A program made the translations under genes and the position numbers. From Metellina segmentata (lineage: Eukaryota; Arthropoda; Arachnida; Araneae; Tetragnathidae): a stretch of DNA of 64,000 nt. Below the pieces are notes generated by a model that was given only the letters and a program-made list of their open reading frames with translations, did no database searches and was not told the origin of the DNA. Every line of letters starts with the position of its first letter. The first letter of the stretch is position 1. The DNA is taken from contig OX375872.1 of NCBI GenBank assembly GCA_947359465.1, positions 14,419,018-14,483,017 of the forward strand, in the 5' to 3' direction. Positions 55,540 through 64,000 of this stretch are shown here, one piece after another.

Positions 55540-55800
55540 GTACAGTGGTCGGAAATGTTGCTTCTGGATTCTAAGGTTGATAGTTTGAATTCGGGGTAAG
55601 GCATGGATGTTTGATTGATCAGCATGAATGTGCTGGTGTGGCGTGGAAATTTGGAGAGTGTGGCACCAGCTCAGGTTATCTGACCGTGGTTCGAAATTAC
55701 GTTGTGTTGTCCATGAATCTTTCCCTTCGGGTTTGATCTAGGACCGTCGAACAGCCCGTTCTGTTGCTCCAGTGCGACGTTAATTAAAATACATGCCTAC
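55540..55800 (+). mobile_element. SINE-1b copy
   Basis: Head in the alternative form (TTCTGGATTCTAAGGTTGAT, TTTGAATTCGGGG, GGCATGGATGTTTG), body GGAAATTTGGAGAGTGTGGC to GTTGCTCCAGTGCGACGTTA. It supports the SINE-1b head as a heritable variant and not a one-off. Confidence 0.8.
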
Positions 55801-55966
55801 TTCTCTCACGTGGTTTTGTGGCGCAGACCTAGTCTGTGTTATTGTGCTGTATGTCTTCCGTTTGTACTTTACCCTGGCCATTGGAAATAACAAATGATGC
55901 CTTGAAAAGTACAAATCATTCAGAATTTCTAGATACGCGCAAAGGAAAACGAAAAAGTTTTCTTAA

Positions 55967-56155
55967 CCCTCCTGGTGGTTGTCTCAACGAGCTTTGCTCA
56001 TTATCAAACCAACCATACCCCGATGGACGAGAAAAAAAACTGACCAGATGTTGATGGACAAGATATCTCGTAATGAAAAAACACCTGAAAAATAGGAAAT
56101 GCCTTGATGGCGAGACATCTTGTTGTTATCGAACTTGGTGAAACCACTTGGAGGA
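55967..56155. mobile_element. T1 TTAA/palindrome MITE, copy 10
   Basis: TTAA (55963-55966) then CCCTCCTGGTGGTTGTCTCA; right GAAACCACTTGGAGGA then TTAA (56156-56159). TTAA is intact on both sides. Confidence 0.85.
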
Positions 56156-56199
56156 TTAAAAATGAGAATCAGTATTAATCATTACAATGAAAATTTTTC

Positions 56200-57205
56200 G
56201 GGACAGAAAGTCATTTCGATTATACAATTTGCAGCTCATCGATTTAAATCACAACCCAGAAGAGCAATCAGATCTGTCTTAATAGAAAAATAAGCCTCAT
56301 TTCATTGTATAAATTTGAGTACAAAAGAGTACGTAACTTCGGTAGCCATGTAATATATCTACGAATCACTTTAATTCTTATAAATAAAAGAAGTGAAATA
56401 GTTAAAACTTCAGAGGACAATGCACACAAGATGCTGGGCTGAGTCTGGCCATGATCAAAGCTCCGTAATCATAGCAAATTTTTTTTCCAATGTGTAAAAA
56501 AAAACCCGAAAGAGTTCTGTCTTAAAAACGCGAATCCATTTTAATAATCACAACATAAATTTTAAGTGATCGTAAGCAAGAAAAGATTGCAGAATTCGCA
56601 GCTCTTAAATTGAAATGACAGACCTTGAATTAAATGACAGCCAAGAGATGCAATCAGATCCAACTTAATTGAAAGATAAACCTCGCGACTGATTAAATTT
56701 GAGTACAAAAGAGTGCGAAACGTCCGCAGTCACGCAGTTATAAACCCGAAACACCTTTACTTCTCATAAATAAAAGTTAAATAATTAAAACTTCAAGGGA
56801 CAATGCATACAAGACGCTGTTGGGTGTATCATAATCAAAGCTCACTAATCATGGCAAAGTAGATTCCAATGTACAAAAGGAAAAACTTCTCTTAGTAACG
56901 CGAATCCATATTAATAATCGGAACGGAAATATTAAGCGACTCAAAGCAATTTAAGATTGAAGATTTTGCAGCTCTTACATTTAAATGACAGCCGAGAGGA
57001 GCAATCAGATGCCTCTTAATAGAAAGATAAGCCTCGCGACTGATTTAATTTGAGTACAGAAGAGTGCGAAACTTCAGCAGCCACGCAATTTATCGCCGAA
57101 TCACTTTACTTCTCAGAAATAAAAGAAGCGGAATAGTTAAAACTTCAGGGGACAATGCGCAGCAGATGCTGCAGAGTCTCGCCATAATCAAAGCTCTTTG
57201 AAATC
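56200..57205. repeat. Tandem duplication, 350-385 bp unit, three copies
   Basis: AGAGCAATCAGATCTGTCTT and variants at about 56262, 56648 and 56998, each followed by AGATAAGCCTC, GAGTACAAAAGAGTRCG-like sequence, AATAAAAG and GGGACAATGC. Confidence 0.85.
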
Positions 57206-57652
57206 AGATCTACCACAATGAGATCTTCAGAGACATTGTCAACAAAGATTCAACACAATCTATTGTTGGCAGAAATTATTGCGGAGAAATTCAACAGCGA
57301 GTGAAAAACCTCCCGCTTTCTTTCTGCTTCGTTCAAATCTTTGTCTTGCTCGGATTTCTAAACTTTTCCTGTTACGCTATTCTTAGGGCTATTATCCGTT
57401 TCTAGAGTCAATTGTATACTTTCGTGGTCTATTATATACACTCATTTTATTCTGTCACGGACAGGTTTAAGCATTCAAGTGAGATTTCGCTTTTTCAGCA
57501 TAAAGGTGTCTTGTTAAAAGTGTGCTGTTTCAGTGGCATAAAGCAGAGCTTCTCTACCTTTGTGAGACCGCCTGTTGGGTAAATCCTTTTCTTATAAGAC
57601 CAGAGCCGCAAATTTAATCGTAAATTCCTTTTCACCTTTTTAAGTTCTTTCA
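57206..57652. other. Intronic sequence
   Basis: Nothing recognised. Confidence 0.4.
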
Positions 57653-58075
57653 TTAACCCTCTGAAGGGTTCGCACGCATAGATCCACCTTGTTTCCTAAT
57701 GCCTTCCCAGAATTATTCCTATATATTTTGGCCTTCCTAATCAATTGAATATATCCAGAGGATTCCATTATAAAGAAATGAGAGATAGAATACCTTCCAA
57801 AGGATTTCGAATCTAAAGAAAAGACAAATAGAATAAACCCAAAGGATTCTATTCTAAAGGTAAGAGAATTAGAATAATTCCAAAGGATTTTATTCAAAGG
57901 AAAGATAAATATAATAATTCCAAAGGATTCCATTAGTATATGGAAAGGAGAAAAAAAAATAAATCCAAAGGATTCTATTTAAGTAAAAGAGAAATAGATT
58001 TTTTTATTCCAAAGAAAAGAGAGATAGAATAATTCCAAAGGATTCTATTCTAAAGGAAAAGTGAGATGCCAAAAC
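57653..58075. mobile_element. T2 element with AGAATC minisatellite
   Basis: TTAACCCTCTGAAGGGTTCG with CACGCATAGATCCACC and TTCCC, then about eight units of CCAAAGGATTCTATTCTAAA type. The right end is unclear. Confidence 0.65.
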
Positions 58076-58466
58076 TTCAGGGGTCCTTTGGAAAAATTCC
58101 TCCCTAAAGAAAAATCCGATAAACATTTTTCCCGTCCTCTATTTAGAAAAAAGACTATATTCTTTTAACTTTTAGTAAATTAAAAAAAAATAATAACATT
58201 TTGAAAATTGGAGCTTTTGAATCGATTTTGCTTTAAAAGATTACCCTACTCACGGCCCGGTGTTGAAAAACACTAGCATAAGGCATTGTTCCCAAAAGTG
58301 GGCGCTGAAGGAATCTTGGGGCAGTCTTGGTCCCAGGGGCTGAAGGGTGCGCCCTCAAGTAAGGAACTCCAGGGGGAGCAGAGGAGCGTTGACGAGTAAG
58401 AGGTAATTCAGTGCTAAAAAATTTGTCGTTTCGTTTACTTAAAACATTTATCCTCCAGACTACAGA
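58076..58466. other. Intronic sequence with a GC-richer patch
   Basis: 58250-58410 is GC-richer, and its minus frame is rich in Pro, Arg and Ala. It has no family match and is not called. Confidence 0.35.
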
Positions 58467-58560
58467 CACGTGGTGTTGCAATTATCCCTTGAGGATTGAT
58501 CCCGGACCGTTTCCAATAGCAAGTTGTGTTGCTCCAGAGCGACGTTAAATAATTACCGTT
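58467..58560 (+). mobile_element. SINE-1 3' fragment
   Basis: ACGTGGTGTTGCAATTATCC to GTGTTGCTCCAGAGCGACGT and TAAATAATTACC. Confidence 0.75.
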
Positions 58561-58664
58561 CCTTACCTCACCTAACAATAGACACTACATTGATGCTTTG
58601 TTACAACGTGTTGTAAAATTCAAATTGTGATTATTTTTTTGAAAAAAATCGGGTAGTCTGTGTC

Positions 58665-58966
58665 GGTATGGTAATCAATTAATGTCGCACTGGAGTAACT
58701 CAAAGGGGTCTCAGCGATCCCCAAGGGGAAGATCCGAGGACAACACCACGTAATTTTGAACCACGGTCAGATGACGAGGTCAACACCTGTGATGGCACTC
58801 CACTCATTACACTTCCACACCACGCCACCGTGAGGACATTTGAGGTCATGTCACCATTTAACGTGCACCCACTCCCTTTATATAAGATGGTCTTTGGTCA
58901 GGACGGACGTACTCACAACCCTCCGTTTGCTAATTCGTTTTCTTCCATCCTGGCTACCGCGACCTG
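58665..58966 (-). mobile_element. SINE-1 copy, near full length
   Basis: Head at 58966 (GGTCGCGGTAGCCAGGATGG), box B GTGAGTACGTCCGTCC (degraded); tail AATTAATGTCGCACTGGAGT. Inverted relative to 58467-58560. Confidence 0.8.
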
Positions 58967-59084
58967 GCGCAAGGTCCTGATACGGATAAACTGTGCCCCA
59001 AACGCAAGATAAAAAATTGCATTTGGAAAGTGTAAAAGCCAATCTTATTCTTTAATACAAAGTAATCACTATCAGACTTTAAAA

Positions 59085-59350
59085 TACATTACTGTTACCG
59101 CAACCTTCCAACTACAAGAATGGCGCAGCTTGTCCGCTTTTGGACAATCAAGATAGTCATATCAGACTTGAAAAACACTGTGTTCGCCGTAACCTTCCTA
59201 CCGCAAGAAACGAACTGCCGGATTAAATTGTAAATATTACAAAAGTGAATGGAACTTTTGATATTCGTAGTAATATTCTGATTTAATAATAGGACTATCG
59301 GACATGAAAAAACATTGTGTTCGCCGTAACCTTCTTACCGCAAGAAACGC
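59085..59350. repeat. Tandem duplication, about 90-135 bp unit, three copies
   Basis: GTAACCTTCCTACCGCAAGA and variants at about 59097, 59190 and 59326, preceded by AACACTGTGTTCGCC in two of them. Confidence 0.75.
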
Positions 59351-59799
59351 GCAAAAAACAGTGTCTTCTGTGGTCTGATAAGATAGCCAAGACTTCTGGA
59401 GACGTGTTATCTGTATTCTAGCCTGATGATATGAGCAGTGACTCGTATCATCGGTATATCCGAAACTGAACGCTATCAATTCCTCCATCCAATTCATTTA
59501 CACAAAAGAAGGTAATCGCATCATACAGAGAGAGATAAAGAATGATAACGCAGCTACCAAAAAAAAAGGCAAAACTCTCCCTTTGTTTCGAGACGGCACG
59601 AGTTCTGTTTCTTACGATACATGGCTTTGATGGAAGAAAGAATCGTAAATAAAAACGACGTGTTGGTACTTTTTATACGTCGCTGCGTAGATATAATTGG
59701 AGCTTTTTACAGAAATGGGATGTTTTGTCTCGTTTGATACATTGTAACATAAATCTCTGAATCATCAAATACTTTTAAGAGTTTGTTGCTTCGCCAAGC
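59351..59799. other. Intronic unique-looking sequence
   Basis: Nothing recognised. Confidence 0.4.
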
Positions 59800-59944
59800 A
59801 CTGTCAGGTGTGGTCCTCGTCATCTGACCGCGGTTCAAAACTACGTGCAGTTGGCTTCTGATTTTCTCCTTCGGGTTTGATCACGGACCGTCGCCGATAG
59901 CCCGTTGTGTTACTCCAGTGCGACTTTGATTGCCTACCTACCCA
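59800..59944 (+). mobile_element. SINE-1 3' fragment
   Basis: CATCTGACCGCGGTTCAAAA to GATAGCCCGTTGTGTTACTC and GCCTACCTACCCA tail. Confidence 0.75.
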
Positions 59945-60555
59945 GATGTTTTATGGATTCCAAAAACAACTCCAACTCGTAATAAGTTAAGTTGACTCCC
60001 ACCTTTTAAATGAGTCGATTCCAGCACTTTCAATACTGCACACCATAGATACGAGTATCTGCTTTGATTGTTTTCACCAAACGTATTTTTAGACGTTTTA
60101 TACAGTACCAAAGACACTAATTCTGACTTCCTAAATCAGAAACAGTGTAGGTTCTCTAAATAAATTCCATATTAACGTTATAATTTCAGATGACAGGACT
60201 CGATTTTCTAGTTAAAGTACATAATTACATAACATATTCGTTCCAGAAAAGACTATTTTTACACATCAATCATAGTTTTACTCAGTCGTCGCCAAAGTGA
60301 ATGTCGAAACGATCGATATCGACCCCCAGAGGTCGATTCTGGTTCAGGGGTCAATAGAAAAATATAAGACATCACATTTTACGGGTAATATTTAATTCGG
60401 TTCACTTGGATTACCTCCATCCTGAATGACAAGACAATGAAGAGTGAATTTTATAAGTTTGAAACGTACATATATTAAACTCACCCTTGCCAATCTCGTT
60501 AGGAGTTCACATTGAAAACGTTAGTAAATTGTGCTCTGGGTTAATGAATCTTATT
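59945..60555. other. Intronic sequence
   Basis: No exon. The last 60 bp (TGTGCTCTGGGTTAATGAAT region) may belong to an older Tc1 relative; see the element that follows. Confidence 0.4.
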
Positions 60556-61101
60556 TTCATATACACTTTATGGACAAAAGTATTTGGACAGTGCAGAAAT
60601 TCGGAGGCCATCTTAGTGTGGGGTTGTTTTTCTTGGTTAGGACTCGGACCATTGCTTTATGTACCACAAACGCTGACGTTCTGGATAATTCGGCCTCGGC
60701 AATACTGCGGCGATGATGGTTGTTTCTTCCAACAGAATCGAGCTCCATGTCATACTGCAAACCGTGTACCGGACTGGCTTCCGGAAAAAGAGGTGAATTT
60801 GCTTGACTGGTCTGTTCAGAGCCCCGATCTCAATTCGATCGAGCACTTGAGGGACAACCTGGAGCGACGAGTTGGACACCGTCACGCACGCCCAGATCTT
60901 CACAACAATCTCTTCTCACAGCCTTGCAAGAGGCATGGCTAGCTATTTCTGCCCAGACTTATAGAGATCTTGTGGAAAGTATGCCTCGACGTGTTGCAAC
61001 TGTAATACAAGTAAAAATAGTGCCTACTCGTTACTAAATACAATAATAAAGCACTTTTTCTGAAAAACATGCCCAAATACTTTTGTCCATATAGTCTATA
61101 T
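60556..61101 (+). mobile_element. Internally deleted Tc1-like element
   Basis: A perfect 19-bp inverted pair (TATGGACAAAAGTATTTGG near 60571 and its complement ending near 61092) sits in TA-rich flanks. Between the ends lies only the C-terminal half of a transposase. Confidence 0.8.
60600..61035 (+). pseudogene. Tc1-like transposase, C-terminal half, catalytic Asp lost
   Basis: Reads ILVWGCFSWLGLGPLLYV, CFFQQNRAPCHTANRVPDWL, LLDWSVQSPDLNSIEHLRDN, then after a frameshift QEAWLAISAQTYRDLVESMP and RRVATVIQV. The second catalytic Asp (QQDN) is Asn-Arg here, and D1 is outside the retained part. D2-equivalent to E spacing is 34. Confidence 0.85.
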
Positions 61102-62112
61102 AAGAAAGATAGTACTATGGTTATTTTGTCTCCTTAATTAAATTTGATTCATTATTTATCCCTCCTATCCAATATATATTGTTGGAAAAGACTTGAAAAA
61201 CAAAAACGCATCCCTTTGACATTAAGCCAATATATCATATATATGTTATATATTATACATACAATAAAAAAACCACTGTAACTATAAAATAAACAGTCTA
61301 AAAAATCTCATTAAGTGCCTTTCTTTTGCTTGTTCTTTATAATTATTTAATATTAAAATAGAAGCGGTAGATAAAGTCAAGAAACTCTTAAAGATGGACG
61401 ACGGTTAAAAAGGTTTGTCGACCCCTACTTTAACCAGTATCCAATAATGTTTAAGCAAATGAAGACAAAAAATGAAGGCTGACTTTTTTCCCGAATCGGG
61501 ATATTTCACAAATAGTTGGTTAAACGTACACGAACATTCGCACAAGAGAGCAGAAAAAGACCGATTTTCGATTTCATTCCAGTTATGCTGAACCATCAGA
61601 CGAGAAAAGAAAGGCAAAAAAAAAAAACCCGGTTCAATGATACAAATTTCTCAACTGCACAAAAAACAAGAATGGACGGTCTTTTTAAAAACCGATTTAG
61701 CAGTGAAGTGCAAGAACATTCGAAGATAAAAACCCAGGGATGTCCCTTTTTATTGCACTTTTTGTTCTCCCATCCAGCAGAAAGAAATGCACAAGAAAAA
61801 GAAGGAAAAAACGATAATTTCGGCAGAAAAACTTTTAAGAACCAAATGAAAAAGACTGCAAAAAAGTATCAAAATAAATGAAAGAAAACAGCTCGTTCCA
61901 GCGATTCTGAAAAGCTTTTCTGCTAAAAAGTGCCGGCACTTTTTCCCTGTAAATAATAATTTTCGGATCGAATCTAAGGCTTTTCTTTTTTCTGTACCGA
62001 TACAGTGTTTATTCGCCGAAGAATCGATAGACAAGTTCCGGATTCACCTCGGCAGATATTGTGAAGAGTGGAGTTGTGCTATGCTGCTGCCCCATTACTT
62101 TCTTTTTGCTTG
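61102..62112. other. Intronic AT-rich sequence
   Basis: No exon. The Lys-rich plus frame 61516-61881 follows purine-rich DNA and overlaps a minus-strand frame; I do not call it. Confidence 0.45.
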
Positions 62113-62168
62113 GGCTACGGTAGCCTAGTTGGTAGAGATGCTGATTACGGAAGGTAGATATTCTAATT
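62113..62168 (+). mobile_element. SINE-1 head fragment
   Basis: GGGCTACGGTAGCCTAGTTG with GTAGAGATGCTGATTACGG; box B region degraded. Confidence 0.7.
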
Positions 62169-62169
62169 A

Positions 62170-62392
62170 AAGCCGCGGTGGAGCAACACAACGGGCAGTA
62201 ACACGTCCTTTTGAACCATGGTCAGATGACGAGGTCGCACCTGAGATGACACCCCACTCTCCAAACTTCCACACCGCGCCAGCGTGAAGACATTTGAGAC
62301 CACGACAGATTTAACATGCACCAGCCTTCTTTTTACACGACGGTCTTGGGTTGGATTCGAGCTCGCAACCCTCCGGATGCTTGCTGATTACA
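62170..62392 (-). mobile_element. SINE-1 copy
   Basis: GGAGCAACACAACGGGCAGT, CAGATGACGAGGTCGCACCT, ACACGACGGTCTTGGGTTGG and box B complement GGATTCGAGCTCGCAACC. Head-proximal part inverted against the fragment at 62113. Confidence 0.8.
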
Positions 62393-62439
62393 GAGTGTTA
62401 GGAGTTAAACAAATCGTCGTAAATGAGTAATCGTGATTT

Positions 62440-62800
62440 CAAATGTACAAACTTTTTCCGCTTTCATCCTTGAGCAAATTTCAAAATAAAATATAATCTT
62501 TCAACAATGATTTCATCGTTTATTTTTAAAATGTTTGTCTAGTAGTCGCTCATTTTTTGAATTTACTGAATATTTGCCTACATCTTATTTCAAAATACCA
62601 CATTAAGTTAAAGTAAATAAATACATCGATATTCGCTTTACGACAGCAAATTTTGAGATAAAATCTAATAAATCAACAAAAATATTATCGTTTATTTTAA
62701 ATGTGTTTATCTAGTAGTTACTCATTGAGCTAACTTTTAGATTTTTTGTCTGAAAATTTGCCTACTTATCATTCCTATATTTCGCATTAAATTTCAAGCA
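62440..62800. repeat. Tandem duplication, about 170-bp unit, two copies
   Basis: AATCTTTCAACAATGATTTC with ATCGTTTATTTTTAAAATG and GTCTAGTAGTCGCTCATT, repeated with small changes 170 bp later. Confidence 0.8.
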
Positions 62801-62810
62801 AACAAATGTG

Positions 62811-63719
62811 ACGACACTCACATCTGGAAAGTATGTTATTCCATTTCGTACTCGTGCACATTTGCATGAAATAAAATCTTTCTCGGGACTTTACACACTC
62901 TTTGTCATTAATCGCCTCAGAACGCGAGGCCAGCTTGACGCGTGGATGAACCACTTAATGAGATCAATGGTTTCCATGACAACGCGGGCACTTAGTCCAT
63001 CAAGCTTCATTTCGAATCCCAAGTTCCTTACTTTATTTACATCGGAAGAGAAAGAATTTTATCAAATGTAACTCCTTTGATAAAAGTACTTCAAATATAC
63101 CTCCAATCAGAATTGCAAATGACTGAGCATTATTCTTGTTTGAAGAATGTATAAAAGTCATGTTTTAATTAAGCATTGAATGTCCTTGAGGATTTTATCG
63201 GAACCTTTCGAAAATTTGAGACTTCCAATTCACATTTTAAAACAATAGCCTCTTCAAAAGAAAATTTAATCAGTTTTTTAGTCAAGAAAGAAACGTAGGG
63301 TACCTCATTCAATCGCCGAGATAAGAAAACAAAGAGGCGTAGAAGTTACTTTCGTAATTAAGCTTTAAACCACTCTAATTAAGTGAGTTATCCTGAATTG
63401 GTACCAAGTTATATGCTGCGATAAGTACTAATAAGCTTTCGAGGAAAGGGGAAAAAATTCTCTGAACTGTTCAAACAGCCGAGTTAATGAATTAAAAAGC
63501 AGAACTAAAAGGATTTTTTTTGAGACTTAAAAGTATCTGAAATTGATTTCATCTGCGTACAAACTCACTTGACTCGACAGGTTTTACAGTTACCGTTTCG
63601 TTTAAGAAAGAGCAGCTTTAATTGCTGAACAAGCAGTTTCCTAATGAAGTACGATTGATCCTTTTTAATGAAGTTTTAAATCCCTCTTCGCTACATTTGA
63701 CTGCGGTATGTTAATTGGC
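62811..63719. other. Intronic unique-looking sequence with an X-box
   Basis: No repeat family recognised in about 900 bp and no exon. It holds a perfect RFX-type X-box (see next entry), an octamer-like ATTTGCAT near 62860 and several TAATTAAG/TTAATGA homeodomain-like cores. It is a candidate enhancer on sequence character only. Confidence 0.3.
62970..62983. promoter_or_regulatory. X-box motif (RFX-type)
   Basis: GTTTCCATGACAAC fits the published X-box pattern RYYNYY, two spacer bases, RRNRAC at every position. RFX factors act in ciliated and sensory neurons in animals. A single match in 64 kb can arise by chance. Confidence 0.35.
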
Positions 63720-64000
63720 ATTTTTAAATAACGTCACACTGGAGCAACACAGCGGGCTAATAGTGACGATCCGGGATCGATCCTGAAAGGGAAAGATCCG
63801 AGGGCAACACCACGTCATTTTGAACCACTGTCGGATAACGAGATTACACCTGAGCTCACACCCATCTCTCCAAACTTCCACGCCAATGTGAGGACATTTA
63901 AGGTCACGACAGATTTAACGTTCACCAGTCTTCTTCGTATATGCGGTCTTTGGTTGGATTTGAACTCGCAACCCCCGCTTGCAAGTCGTCCGCTGCCCTT
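63720..64000 (-). mobile_element. SINE-1 copy reaching the window edge
   Basis: Tail AAATAACGTCACACTGGAGC, body CGAGGGCAACACCACGTCAT and GTATATGCGGTCTTTGGTTG, then box B region TTTGAACTCGCAACCCC. The head runs out of the window. Confidence 0.8.

Noticed and set aside
58233..58481. Pro/Ala/Arg-rich minus-strand open frame
   Set aside because: No domain or homologue recognised, and it is short; most likely chance in a GC-rich patch.
61516..61881. Lys-rich 121-codon plus-strand open frame
   Set aside because: Composition follows purine-rich DNA; it overlaps a minus frame and resembles no protein I know.
35221..64000. Upstream cadherin-repeat exons of Flamingo
   Set aside because: I looked on the minus strand for cadherin signatures and for the expected exon ending just before the DGxxxVSAEC stretch, and found none; the region appears to be one intron.

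Overview
The window looks like one locus of a large, AT-rich arthropod genome, most likely a spider. This is inferred from the long introns, the crowd of Tc1/mariner relatives and the tRNA-derived SINE families, which resemble those I know from orb-weaver genomes; the sequence does not prove the species. I see no bacterial-style genes.

The only host gene I can support lies on the minus strand. Seven exons (35220-35021, 31942-31790, 29750-29576, 25278-25153, 9424-9202, 6657-6453, 4405-4296) have AG acceptors and GT donors, join without a frame break over 1192 nt (about 397 codons), and read in order as the segment of Flamingo/Starry night/CELSR that follows the last cadherin repeat: the post-cadherin domain, three EGF-like domains and most of the first laminin-G domain. 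The cadherin repeats must lie beyond 64000, and the rest of laminin-G, later EGFs, GAIN/GPS and 7TM lie before position 1. The introns between the exons are about 3.1, 2.0, 4.3, 15.7, 2.5 and 2.0 kb. The introns at the two edges of the window run for more than 28.8 kb and 4.3 kb.

Everything else is intronic and mostly repeats. (1) Tc1/mariner: a nearly complete copy with an intact 346-codon transposase and 36-residue D-E spacing (744-1941); a 1.3-kb DD41D-type mariner (39929-41228); a 1.5-kb DD34E element (53025-54549) sitting in an older repeat whose empty copy is also here; two copies of one internally deleted element (48106-48892, 51097-51907); several fragments. (2) A tRNA-derived SINE with about 20 copies, in two versions carrying different tRNA-like heads on one body, plus a second SINE family. 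(3) Ten short elements flanked by TTAA, with CCCTCC termini and an interior built from a palindromic 16-mer, and a second TTAA-flanked family built on an AGAATCCTTTGG minisatellite; both look like non-autonomous piggyBac-type elements. (4) A jockey-like reverse-transcriptase remnant with a SINE inside it. (5) More than a dozen local tandem duplications with 60-650 bp periods, one with a clear a-b-a higher-order pattern.

The most novel-looking material is the TTAA/palindrome family, the head-swapped SINE, the amplified Tc1 deletion derivative and the higher-order array. No new multi-gene system is present.
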